Of a DNA stretch of 64,000 nucleotides, positions 1 through 7,677 are shown one piece after another (the stretch's first letter is position 1; every line of letters starts with the position of its first letter). This stretch comes from Polyangiaceae bacterium (GTDB lineage: Bacteria; Myxococcota_A; Polyangia; Polyangiales; Polyangiaceae). The notes below the pieces were generated by a model. It had not been told where the DNA came from, made no database searches, and saw only the letters and a list, made by a program, of their open reading frames with translations. The position numbers were made by a program, and so were the translations under genes. The stretch lies in NCBI GenBank assembly GCA_015075635.1, contig JABTUA010000002.1, forward strand, positions 248,001 through 312,000, written 5' to 3'.

Positions 1-433
1 GACAGCCCGTTCCGACCACGTTCTCCACCGCGCCGCAGGTCTTGCCATCGGGCAAGCAACAGCCGGGGAGCGTCTTGCCCTGCCAGGTCACGTTGGGGCA
101 GTCCGTGTCCGTCGTCGTCGCGTCAGCATCCGTGGGCGCGTAGCACTCTTGTCCGAGGGACGGGATCTTGTAGCCGCACGCGTTGCTGGTCTGGCAGCAC
201 GGCTCGGCGAGCCCGGCTGCGGCCGATGGCGGCGGCGGACACTCCGTGCCGTTGCAGGTGACGGCCGCGTCGCCCGCACTACCGCCCGACCCGGCCGCGC
301 CGGTGTGGCCACCGAAGAACCGGGTGCTCTGCCCGCTCGAGTCGCCGTCGTCGGAGCCGCAGGCGACCGCGACGAACACCGACACTCCCAATACGCCCAA
401 CCAACGCGGTCCGCGCCCGCCCGAGTGTCCCAC
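1..433 (-). CDS. Cys-rich lipoprotein, 3' end off the window
   Basis: The reading frame runs on the minus strand from a GTG start (431-433) and is still open at base 1, so only about 144 residues are visible. The first 24 residues form a signal peptide with a hydrophobic core ending in the lipobox VAVAC (Cys25), followed by an acidic GSDDGDSS stretch, so the protein should be a lipoprotein. The rest is Gly/Ala-rich and then Cys-rich (NGTEC, CCQTSNACGY, GCCLPDGKTCG), suggesting a disulfide-bonded extracytoplasmic domain. No catalytic family is recognised. The 5' end is duplicated as a decayed copy at 895-960. Confidence 0.7.
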   Translation of the reverse strand, partial: MGHSGGRGPRWLGVLGVSVFVAVACGSDDGDSSGQSTRFFGGHTGAAGSGGSAGDAAVTCNGTECPPPPSAAAGLAEPCCQTSNACGYKIPSLGQECYAPTDADATTTDTDCPNVTWQGKTLPGCCLPDGKTCGAVENVVGTGC

Positions 434-459
434 GCGATCAACGCTACATGCGGATGCCG
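394..459. repeat. Dispersed repeat copy A (start region of the lipoprotein gene)
   Basis: About 58 bases covering the GTG start and first codons of the lipoprotein gene at 1..433 recur at 895-951 in the same orientation with about three differences (one substitution near the middle, a T/C change and a one-base deletion). Similarity fades after the shared GCTACATGC. Confidence 0.8.
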
Positions 460-579
460 CGCGTGGCAAGACGCCGGGCCTGATGGAAGTCATGTCCCGC
501 CGCTGGCGAAAGAGGGCGCCTCGGTGCTAGGGTCTCTGATTGGAGCGGGGTCGCGCTCCCTAGGTGGAGGGTCGTCATC

Positions 580-798
580 GTGAAGAACATCATCCGGGGC
601 TCGGTGCTCGCGTCGTTCGTGCTTCTGCTTCTTTCGGCGTGCGGCGGTGACGACGGTGAGGACACGACCTGCTCGTGCTCGTGCACTTGCGCGGGCGGCT
701 CTCCGACGACGCTCGGCAGCAAGAGCGCGGACGCTTGCCAGACGGACTGCAAGGCGAGCTGCACCGGCGATTGGGAAGGCCAGTACGAGTGCAAGTGA
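580..798 (+). CDS. Small Cys-rich lipoprotein
   Basis: A 72-residue protein from a GTG start preceded by GTGGAGG (564-570), a good Shine-Dalgarno sequence. Residues 1-20 are a signal peptide (KNIIR, then a Val/Leu core) with lipobox LLSAC, giving a predicted lipidated Cys21 and a mature peptide of only about 52 residues. The mature part has eight further cysteines, in the tight cluster CSCSCTC and then spaced pairs (ACQTDCKASC). This implies a small disulfide-rich or metal-binding surface peptide. The family is not recognised. It stands alone, facing away from the lipoprotein gene to its left. Confidence 0.7.
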   Translation: MKNIIRGSVLASFVLLLLSACGGDDGEDTTCSCSCTCAGGSPTTLGSKSADACQTDCKASCTGDWEGQYECK

Positions 799-874
799 GT
801 GAGCGGACGGTCGGATCGGGGGCGTGAGCTCAGGGCGGCGGAACGCAAGCAGCAATCTCACCCGGACAGGAGGC

Positions 875-934
875 CTACGCGCAGGTCCCGCACGCGCCCA
901 ACCAACGCGGTCCGCTCCCGCCCGAGTGTCCCAC
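875..934 (-). pseudogene. Decayed 5' fragment of a lipoprotein gene
   Basis: Reading the minus strand from the GTG at 932-934 gives the same first 13 residues as the lipoprotein at 1..433 (one Arg to Ser change; shared GPRWLG). The frame then diverges and stops at 875-877 after 19 residues, before any membrane core. It looks like the leftover start of a duplicated paralogue. The rest of the gap 799-1054 holds nothing else I can support. Confidence 0.5.
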
Positions 935-960
935 GCGACCACGCTACATGCCGACTGCCG
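895..960. repeat. Dispersed repeat copy B
   Basis: Second copy of the 57-58 base element at 394-459. It contains the GTG start of the decayed fragment at 875-934. Confidence 0.8.
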
Positions 961-1054
961 AGAATGGCAACCGGCGGGGCGCTGCAGATGACCACAGGCA
1001 AATCAGCGCGCCGTTCGAGCCGTGCTGGTGACCGGCCCCGAAGAATCGTCCCCC

Positions 1055-1996
1055 TCAGCTCGCGGGCCTCCGGCCAGCCCCTCGCCGCTCGCGGGCGAAG
1101 GGTCGCGCCGCCAAGCGCGGCCCGCGCCTGGGCACGCTGCGCCCGCCGAGCATGAGCAGGAGGCAGACGCGACCGCGGTGACCCGCGAACGGCTCGAGCA
1201 GCTCGAGCAGCCGCGCGTCGTCGGCCCGCTCCTCTCCGAGCAGGTTGTAGGCGACCAAGCTCGGCAGGTTGTAGTCGCCGATCGAGACCGCGTCGGCGTC
1301 GCCCAGGGCGACGCGCGCCACCTCGGCGCTCGTCCAGGGGCCGATGCCGGCGATGGCCCGAAGGCGCTGGTGGGCGGCGGGGAGCTCCATCGCCGGCAGC
1401 TCCTCCAACCGCCGCGCGCGCTTCGCCGCGGCGACCAGCGTGTCGGCGCGCTTGCCCTCGATTCCGAGAGCGCGGTACTCGAACGACGGCAACGTGGCGA
1501 CGGCCTTCGGGTCGGGCGGCAGGAGCAGCTCCAAAGGTCCGGGCGCCGGCTCACCCAGCGCGCGCTGAAGCGCCGTGTAGCTCTGCCAGGCTTCGCTGCC
1601 CGTCACCTTCTGCTCCAGGATGGGCAGGAGCAGACACTGGAACACCGTGCGCGCGCGCGGCACCCTGAGCCCGGGCAAGCGCCGCGCCAGCTCGGCGACC
1701 AAGCCGACGGGCGCGAAGCCGTCGAGCCGATCGCTGGCTCCCACCAGCTCCGGCGCGCTCTCCAGCGCCCAGTCGCTCCCCGGTCCCCAACTCTCGGCGC
1801 GCACCGCCGCGCCGTCGCGGGAGAGCCGCAGCGTCGCGGGGCCCTCCGGCGTGCGCAGCGCACGCCACCACGCCCCCGTGGCGTCGCGCCGCGTGCAGCG
1901 ATCGTGGCGACCGCGGACGAAGAGCCCCAGGGTCAGATCGAGATCGACCGGCAGCTCGGGGTGGATCAGCCGCGTTTGGCCCACCCGCGGCAGCAT
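1055..1996 (-). CDS. HhH-GPD DNA-3-methyladenine glycosylase family protein
   Basis: A 313-residue AlkA-type DNA glycosylase, expected to excise alkylated bases in base-excision repair in the cytoplasm. The C-terminal half holds the HhH-GPD core: LEQKVTGSEAW (counterpart of the AlkA substrate-pocket helix), a helix-hairpin-helix with LRAIAGIGPWTS, and then IGDYNLP, whose Asp (about residue 241) sits where the family's catalytic Asp lies. The N-terminal 100 residues are AlkA-N-like but weakly conserved. The Arg-rich C-terminal tail is probably unstructured. The start codon ATG (1994-1996) is only 21 bases from the divergent FKBP gene. A second, Ada-fused AlkA is encoded at 10171..11616. Confidence 0.8.
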   Translation of the reverse strand: MLPRVGQTRLIHPELPVDLDLTLGLFVRGRHDRCTRRDATGAWWRALRTPEGPATLRLSRDGAAVRAESWGPGSDWALESAPELVGASDRLDGFAPVGLVAELARRLPGLRVPRARTVFQCLLLPILEQKVTGSEAWQSYTALQRALGEPAPGPLELLLPPDPKAVATLPSFEYRALGIEGKRADTLVAAAKRARRLEELPAMELPAAHQRLRAIAGIGPWTSAEVARVALGDADAVSIGDYNLPSLVAYNLLGEERADDARLLELLEPFAGHRGRVCLLLMLGGRSVPRRGPRLAARPFARERRGAGRRPAS

Positions 1997-2017
1997 ACCG
2001 CGCTAAGCTCGCGGCGC

Positions 2018-2521
2018 ATGGCGAGGACCTTCGTGCTGGCTCTCCTGCTCGCGGGCTGCGCGACGAGCCCCGCCAACCCGGCGAGCCCCGCGCCACCGGC
2101 CCCCGCGCCCGCGCCGACGCTGGTCGTGCCGGAGCCGACGAACGCTTCGGCGGACGACGACCTGCCGGCTCCGGAACGCTCCGCCGCACGCACGACCCCG
2201 AGCGGCCTCCAGGTCGAGGAGCTCACGCTCGGCTCCGGTGTCATGGCGGAGCCCGGCAAACGCGTGCGCCTGCACTACGTCGGGACGCTGGAGGACGGCA
2301 CGGTGTTCGACTCGACGCGCGAGCGCGGCACACCCTTCGAGGCCGAGCTGGGCAAGGGTCACCTGATCAAGGGTTTCGAAGAGGGCGTCGCCGGCATGAA
2401 GGTCGGCGGAGTGCGCCGGCTCACCATTCCCCCCGAGCTCGGCTACGGCGAGCGCGCGATGGCGAAGATCCCAGCGAACGCGACGCTGATCTTCGAGGTC
2501 GAACTGCTCGAGGTGCGCTAG
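2018..2521 (+). CDS. FKBP-type peptidyl-prolyl isomerase lipoprotein
   Basis: A 167-residue protein with a short signal peptide, lipobox LLAGC (Cys14), a Pro/Ala-rich linker to about residue 55, and one complete FKBP domain (about 60-166). Family hallmarks are visible: VRLHYVGTLEDGTVFDST, FEAELGKGHLIKGFEEG, and IPPELGYGER with IPANATLIFEVELL at the end. It should catalyse cis-trans isomerisation of Xaa-Pro bonds and assist protein folding outside the inner membrane. The longer upstream open frame lies antisense to the glycosylase gene and lacks a signal peptide, so the ATG at 2018 is chosen. Its stop codon overlaps the stop of the convergent gene by two bases within CTAG. Confidence 0.9.
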   Translation: MARTFVLALLLAGCATSPANPASPAPPAPAPAPTLVVPEPTNASADDDLPAPERSAARTTPSGLQVEELTLGSGVMAEPGKRVRLHYVGTLEDGTVFDSTRERGTPFEAELGKGHLIKGFEEGVAGMKVGGVRRLTIPPELGYGERAMAKIPANATLIFEVELLEVR

Positions 2522-3588
2522 GGCGCCACGTCCACCCAGACCGGGTAGTGGTCGCTGGGCACGTCGGCGAGATCGTTGACCACGCCGCGCCCGAGGACCT
2601 TCAGCCCGCGCAGGTAGGTGAAGTCGATCTGGTAGTTGAGGTTGGGGCGGGTCCGGCGCTCCGCGTCCGGCATGTCGCCGTGCGGGTTCTCGAAGCACGA
2701 CGCGCTCATCACGTCGAACAAGGGCTGGTCCACCACGGCGCTGCCGATGTTCGGGAACACGTTGAAGTCCCCCGCCACGCAGGCCTCTCGGCGCGGCAGC
2801 GCGCCGAGCAGCGCCACGATCTCGCCGACCTGTCCGGCGCGCTCGGGCGCGTCGGAGCGGTTCTCCAGGTGCGCCGACACCACGTGGAGCAACCCCTTCC
2901 CGAAGCGCAGATCGGCGCCGACGAACGAGCGGCGGCCGGTGCGCGGCTCGTCGGCGTCCAGGGACCAGTCGTAAGGCGCGTGGAGCTCGCCCCGCGCGAC
3001 GTCGCCCACGTCGTGGAACCGGTGCACGGGGTTACCCAGCGCCCGCTTCGACAGGATGGCGTTACCCTCTTCGCAGCCGCCTTGCGCGTGCTCGACGAAC
3101 TCCACCCCGAACACCCAGTCCATACCCAAGCTCGAGCCGAGCTCCCGCGCGACGTCGAGCTTCCCCGAGCGATCGCAGCCGCGGTCCACCTCGACCAGGA
3201 GCAGCACGTCCGCCGTGGACAGAACGGGGTGCTGCGAGAGCAGCGCCTGCACCTTCGCCAGCTCGGTTCCGAAGTGGATGTTCCACTCGACGATGCGCAG
3301 GCGCTCGGGTGGCGGCGCGTCCTCGTCCACCTGAGCCCTCCTCCCCGAAGCGATGTCGCAGTGCAGATCCCAGGGATTGGCGAGCTCGGCCGGCGGCTTT
3401 GCCCCCTCCTGGCAGAGCCGCGTCAGCGTCGGGTCGTCCTGGGCGTGCGCGTCTTGGATGCGCGTGAACGCTGCGTCCTTCGGCGTCGCCGCGACGTTCG
3501 GGCAGGCATCTTCCGCGGGCGTCTCCGCCGACTCGGAGCCGCAGGCCCAGAGGCCGAGGCAGAGCGGGAGCCAGGCGCCGGCTCTCAC
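2518..3588 (-). CDS. Endonuclease/exonuclease/phosphatase-fold lipoprotein
   Basis: A 356-residue predicted lipoprotein. The GTG start at 3586-3588 gives a signal peptide with lipobox GLWAC (Cys16). After a variable region of about 95 residues comes an EEP fold (DNase I / exonuclease III / sphingomyelinase superfamily): EWNIHFG (Asn103), VEVDRG, HLENRSDAPER, GDFNVFPN and the terminal SDHYPVW (Asp346, His347). These supply the divalent-metal and catalytic residues, so it is probably an extracytoplasmic phosphodiesterase acting on nucleic acid or lipid; the sequence does not settle which. It begins two bases after the stop of the MscS-like gene, so the two are probably co-transcribed. Confidence 0.8.
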   Translation of the reverse strand: MRAGAWLPLCLGLWACGSESAETPAEDACPNVAATPKDAAFTRIQDAHAQDDPTLTRLCQEGAKPPAELANPWDLHCDIASGRRAQVDEDAPPPERLRIVEWNIHFGTELAKVQALLSQHPVLSTADVLLLVEVDRGCDRSGKLDVARELGSSLGMDWVFGVEFVEHAQGGCEEGNAILSKRALGNPVHRFHDVGDVARGELHAPYDWSLDADEPRTGRRSFVGADLRFGKGLLHVVSAHLENRSDAPERAGQVGEIVALLGALPRREACVAGDFNVFPNIGSAVVDQPLFDVMSASCFENPHGDMPDAERRTRPNLNYQIDFTYLRGLKVLGRGVVNDLADVPSDHYPVWVDVAP

Positions 3589-3590
3589 GC

Positions 3591-5156
3591 TCAGCCCTTC
3601 TTCGACCCCGGCGGAAGCGACTCGCTGTCCACGCGGAAGAAGCGGCGGATCTTGTCCACCAGATCCGTCTTGGCCTCGGCCGTGCGGCGCGAGGCCGCTT
3701 CGGCGCTCAGGTTCTCGCGCACGCGCAGGAGCTCCGTCTGGCGCACTGCCAGCACCTCCGCTGCTTCTTCGGCGATCTCGGGGCGGCGGTTCATCAGCTC
3801 CTGGAAAGCCGACTTGTCGAGCCGCCAGCACTCGACCGAAGTGACCGCCACGACCGTGGCCGAACGCGGCTCGCCGGTGAGGAGCGAGCGTTCCCCGAAG
3901 AAGTCGCCGGCGCGCAGCCGGGCGACCTCCTTCTCGCCCTCGCCCTCGATCTTCACCCGCACGCTCGTCTCGCCGCTCGCAATGATGTACAGCCAGTGCG
4001 CGTCGGCGCCTTGCTTGGTCATGGTCTCGCCGGCGGCGAAGGGCGCGTAGAGCAGCGCCCCGGCCAGCGCCTCGCGCTCTTCGCTCGACAGCTTGGAGAA
4101 CAACGCGATGCGCGACAGCATCTGGAGCCTTCGCTCCAGCTCCGCGCTCGACTTCTCCTCGCGCCGCTCCGCCGTCTGCTCCGTCATGAAGATGGCGTGG
4201 GCGGGGATCGACAGCGGCAGATCCGCGCGCTTCAGCGCGAAGTACACCCGCGTCCTCACCGCGCTGTCCGTGGGGTCGTCCGCGGCCAGGTCGGTGAGCC
4301 AGTAGCGCACGGCGTAGCGGCCGTAGCTCTCGTGGAAGTCCATCAGGATGCAGTTCGGCGGCGGCTCGGCAGCGACGTTGTCGAAGGGCGCCGAGCGCAG
4401 CGCGTCCGTCACCGCGGCGATGACGTCCGACGGCGGGAAGCGATAGTCCACGTTGAACCACACCCAGCGCCGCCACTGCACGGGTTGACCCTGGCGCCGC
4501 CCCAGCACCATGACCTGGCCCTTCACCAGCTGCGAGTTCGGGAAGATCACCGTCTCCCAGTTGCGGGTCTCGATGGCGGTGTAACGCCAGCGGATCTCAA
4601 CTACGCGACCCGACACGTCCCCGATCTTGATCCAGTCGCCCACGTGCACGCTGTCGTCCGTCTGGAGGGCGAGCCCGCTCAGGATGTTGCCGAGGGTGTC
4701 CTGAAGCGACAGACCGATGACCGCCGTGAGCACGGCGCTCGTGGCGATTAGGCCCGAGAGGTTGATGCCGGTGCGGGAGGCGACGGTGAACACCCCGATG
4801 ACGGCGGCGGCGCCGATCAGCACGTCTTGCAGAATGCGAGGCACGCTGATGCGCAGCCGCGGGAAGACCACGGTGAAGAGCAGCGAACCGACCGCTGTCA
4901 CGGCCGTCAGCGCCGCGAAGATCAGGAGCGGCAGCCGACTCTCGGTGTAGCCCGGCGCCGAGAGCCCGCGCCCGCGGAAGAAGCCGGCCACCGGCAAGAG
5001 CACCAGGTGCAGGCCGAAGAGCACGAGCGGCGCGACGACGATGCGGCGACCGGTCTGCTTCGGCCGCCCCAGCGCCGCGTTCAGCACGACGATCACGAAC
5101 AGCCAGAGCGTGCCAGCGCTCTGGGCTTCGGCGAGGATGTCGGTCAGCCAGCCCAT
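3591..5156 (-). CDS. MscS-family channel with cyclic-nucleotide-binding domain
   Basis: A 521-residue inner-membrane protein. Four to five hydrophobic segments occupy the first 150 residues, and the pore-lining helix and beta domain follow (LSLQDTLGNILSGLALQ, VGDWIKIGDVSGRVVEI). This is the MscS core of mechanosensitive channels. From about residue 345 there is a cNMP-binding/Crp-like domain (LFSKLSSEEREALA, GDFFGERSLLTGEPRSATV), then a coiled, basic tail. The architecture suggests an ion channel gated or tuned by a cyclic nucleotide. The ATG at 5154-5156 begins a natural amphipathic N-terminus; an extension to 5207 is possible but adds a poor leader. It is the first gene of a pair with the EEP lipoprotein. 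Confidence 0.85.
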   Translation of the reverse strand: MGWLTDILAEAQSAGTLWLFVIVVLNAALGRPKQTGRRIVVAPLVLFGLHLVLLPVAGFFRGRGLSAPGYTESRLPLLIFAALTAVTAVGSLLFTVVFPRLRISVPRILQDVLIGAAAVIGVFTVASRTGINLSGLIATSAVLTAVIGLSLQDTLGNILSGLALQTDDSVHVGDWIKIGDVSGRVVEIRWRYTAIETRNWETVIFPNSQLVKGQVMVLGRRQGQPVQWRRWVWFNVDYRFPPSDVIAAVTDALRSAPFDNVAAEPPPNCILMDFHESYGRYAVRYWLTDLAADDPTDSAVRTRVYFALKRADLPLSIPAHAIFMTEQTAERREEKSSAELERRLQMLSRIALFSKLSSEEREALAGALLYAPFAAGETMTKQGADAHWLYIIASGETSVRVKIEGEGEKEVARLRAGDFFGERSLLTGEPRSATVVAVTSVECWRLDKSAFQELMNRRPEIAEEAAEVLAVRQTELLRVRENLSAEAASRRTAEAKTDLVDKIRRFFRVDSESLPPGSKKG

Positions 5157-5392
5157 GGCTCGGCGATGATAGCCCACCATGTGGGACTTTTCCGCGCATG
5201 AGCCCATGACTTCCCGATCCGGGGAGACCGCCGAGTGCAGCGCGGGAATAAATGCCGACCCGCAGACTCTGCGAGAAAAACCCCGAGGCCAGCCCGCTGA
5301 CGCGCCGTGCCCAAGGTCGGGCCCGCCGGTTGCATCAAAGCGTCATGTAAGCGCGCCCCCACGGGCCCGTTTCGAGACCGGAGACGACGAAC

Positions 5393-5710
5393 ATGATCCG
5401 CAAGAACGACGAGACCGAGCGCCCCGGCGAGTGGCTGCGCCACTTCGCAGAGGACGCCTCCGCGTATCGCGCGCTCTTGGCGGACAGCGGCAACCTCGCC
5501 CTCGCGGCCTACCGCCTGGCCCGCGCTCGCTGCCGCGTGCAACCGATGGCCGCGCAGGTGCCCACCCTGTCCGAGCTCAAGAGCGCGGCCGACGAGCTCA
5601 CGGAGCGCACGGGCCACGAGCGCTCGTACCACCTGGGCGTGCTCGTGGCCGACTGCGCGCTGGCGGGCCTGCCGCTGATCCTGCCGCCGTCCTTCGACTC
5701 CGCGGCCTGA
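5393..5710 (+). CDS. Hypothetical protein, 105 residues
   Basis: Not recognised. ATG start with GGAGA eight bases upstream. The protein is soluble and mostly helical, with an N-terminal acidic/basic segment, an Ala/Leu/Arg-rich middle (LALAAYRLARARCR) and a more hydrophobic C-terminus (CALAGLPLILPPSF). No signal peptide or membrane helix is clear. It lies alone between the MscS gene and the sulfatase operon and ends two bases before the convergent sulfatase stop. The gap 5157-5392 holds no feature I can support. Confidence 0.55.
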   Translation: MIRKNDETERPGEWLRHFAEDASAYRALLADSGNLALAAYRLARARCRVQPMAAQVPTLSELKSAADELTERTGHERSYHLGVLVADCALAGLPLILPPSFDSAA

Positions 5711-5712
5711 GC

Positions 5713-7665
5713 TCAGCGCGGTCCGGCACCGCGTTCGCCCGAGCGTCCGAAGTCCGGTCGATCGCGCAGGCGGCGCATGTCCTTCGGCAGCATGCCGAAC
5801 GTGCGATTCGCCTCCGCGATCAGCCCGGCGCACGCCGCGGCACCCAGGTCGTGCTTCTCCGCCGGGTCCTTCAGCACGTCGAAGCACTGGTACTCGGGAT
5901 CCTCGATCTGGGCGAGCACCTTCAACGGACCGAGCATCATGCCCCAGTTGGGTCGGTGGTACTCCCACACCCACGACACGTTCGTGAGCGGCAGGGGGCG
6001 CTCGGGGATGGGCCTCGCGGCGGTCGTTCCCAGCATGCGCTGGCGAAACGGCCCGAGCGCCGGATCGTCCCAGACCCCGAGCAGGTCGAGCAAGGTCGCG
6101 GCCTGATCGTACTGGCTGATCAGCGCTTCCTCGTTCTGCCGGTAGCCGGAGATCTCCCGTTCCGAGAGCGTCCCCCCGGGCGCGTCGATCCACTGCGGCA
6201 CGCGGATCTCCTCGTCGAACACCGTCGATGAGTGGTCGTTCTCGTTCCGGTGCTCGCCGTACGCCTCGCCGTGGTCGGCGGTGTAGAAGAGCACCGTGCG
6301 CTTGCCGGCCTCCGTGGAGCGGACGTGCTCCACGAGGCGCGCGACCGCGAGGTCCGACAGGTAGACCGCATTCTTGTAGTGGTTGTTGCGCATCCGGCCC
6401 CCGGGCCCCTTGTCCTCCAGGTTCGTGGGCTGGAACGGCGCGTGGTTCGGATCGACGACCCGCGGCCGATGGATGTTGGAGAAGTGTACGACGGCGAAGT
6501 AGGGCTCCGTCAGCTTCGGCAGCTCGGCAATGACGTGATCGACCAGCTTCTGATCGTCGGCACCGGTCAGGGTGTCGCAGTGCGGATCGATGTCCGTGCC
6601 GGTGGCGAACGAGGTGAGCGGCAGGTCCTGCACCCAGAGCCGGGCGTTGCCGAACATCAGGTTCTGACTGGTCCAGTAGGCGCCGTCGTACCCCGCGGCG
6701 CGCGCGTACTCCCAGAGCAGCGGAGCGGAGTGCAGCCGCTCGAAGGTCTCCGTCGGGTCGATGCCGGACCAGAGCACCGCGACCGCCACCGCCGTGGACG
6801 AGCCGGCGGCCCGGACCTGATGGAACGGCAAGCGCCCCGGCGTGAGCCGATTCGTCGCGCGGGTGGCCAGCGCGCAGTCCGGCGCGTAAGCGATGCAGGT
6901 CACGTCCGCCCGCTGAGCCTCCTGCAAGAGCAGGATGACGTTGCGCTTGGACGGTGGGGTGGCGTTCAGCGGCGGGACCGCCTCCGGAGTGCGACGCTGC
7001 ACCCGGACGATGGTCGGCTTCACGTCCCGGACCTGGCGCCTGAGCCGGTCGTTCACCAGCACGGCGACGCCGTGGAGGTACATGAGCTCGGGGGCGGCGG
7101 CCTGCCGCGGAACCGGCGGGCTCACCGGCGCGGCGAACGCGGCGACCACGGCGACCGACGCCAGCGCCGGCGCCCGCGTGCGCCAGCCGCGGGACGGACG
7201 CAGGGTCCTGCGCGCGAGCCACACCAGCGCGAGCGCGGCGAGCACGCCGAGCCCGAGCAACGGCAGCAGGAGCGAGCTCCCGAGCGGCAGCGCCGCGAGC
7301 ACGCCGAGCGGGATCGGCTCGACGAAGATCAAGGGCTCGATGTTGACGTAGACGCGATAGCGGCTGAGGAAGGCGTGCTGAACGGCGAACGCGAGGCTGA
7401 ACAGGAGCGTGAACACCCACGCGCCGACTCGGCGTGCCCGACCGCGCCGACCGGCGGCGACCACGAGCAGCGATGCCCAGAGCAGCGCGGCCCCCGCGCT
7501 CGTCCCGAGGTACGTCCAGAGCTCGACACCTCGGAGCCCGCTCAGGAAGCCCGGGCGCCGCGCGAAGTCCAGCGCCAGCAGCGACACACCAGGCAGCACG
7601 AGGACGCCGGCTGCGAGCAGGCGTCGCCGCGTCCGGTGGGCACTGCGCCGCGCAGGGATCCGCAA
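5713..7665 (-). CDS. Membrane-anchored sulfatase/phosphotransferase-fold enzyme
   Basis: A 650-residue alkaline-phosphatase-superfamily enzyme. The first 175 residues carry about five membrane helices, as in LtaS and EptA-type transferases. The catalytic domain follows: VILLLQEAQRAD (first metal-binding acid), AAGSSTAVAVAVLWSG (Ser/Thr cluster where the nucleophile is expected) and FYTADHGEAYGEH (metal-binding Asp, His, His). Because the nucleophile site is Ser/Thr rather than Cys-x-Pro-x-Arg, it is more likely a phospho- or phosphoethanolamine-type transferase/hydrolase than a formylglycine sulfatase. The start codon is TTG, 12 bases after the stop of the PHP gene, so it is the last gene of a three-gene operon. 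The substrate cannot be read from the sequence. Confidence 0.8.
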   Translation of the reverse strand: MRIPARRSAHRTRRRLLAAGVLVLPGVSLLALDFARRPGFLSGLRGVELWTYLGTSAGAALLWASLLVVAAGRRGRARRVGAWVFTLLFSLAFAVQHAFLSRYRVYVNIEPLIFVEPIPLGVLAALPLGSSLLLPLLGLGVLAALALVWLARRTLRPSRGWRTRAPALASVAVVAAFAAPVSPPVPRQAAAPELMYLHGVAVLVNDRLRRQVRDVKPTIVRVQRRTPEAVPPLNATPPSKRNVILLLQEAQRADVTCIAYAPDCALATRATNRLTPGRLPFHQVRAAGSSTAVAVAVLWSGIDPTETFERLHSAPLLWEYARAAGYDGAYWTSQNLMFGNARLWVQDLPLTSFATGTDIDPHCDTLTGADDQKLVDHVIAELPKLTEPYFAVVHFSNIHRPRVVDPNHAPFQPTNLEDKGPGGRMRNNHYKNAVYLSDLAVARLVEHVRSTEAGKRTVLFYTADHGEAYGEHRNENDHSSTVFDEEIRVPQWIDAPGGTLSEREISGYRQNEEALISQYDQAATLLDLLGVWDDPALGPFRQRMLGTTAARPIPERPLPLTNVSWVWEYHRPNWGMMLGPLKVLAQIEDPEYQCFDVLKDPAEKHDLGAAACAGLIAEANRTFGMLPKDMRRLRDRPDFGRSGERGAGPR

Positions 7666-7677
7666 GACGCCGTGGTT

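Noticed and set aside
1022..2017. Long N-terminal extension of the FKBP gene
   Set aside because: It is antisense to the glycosylase and would bury the lipoprotein signal at 2018.
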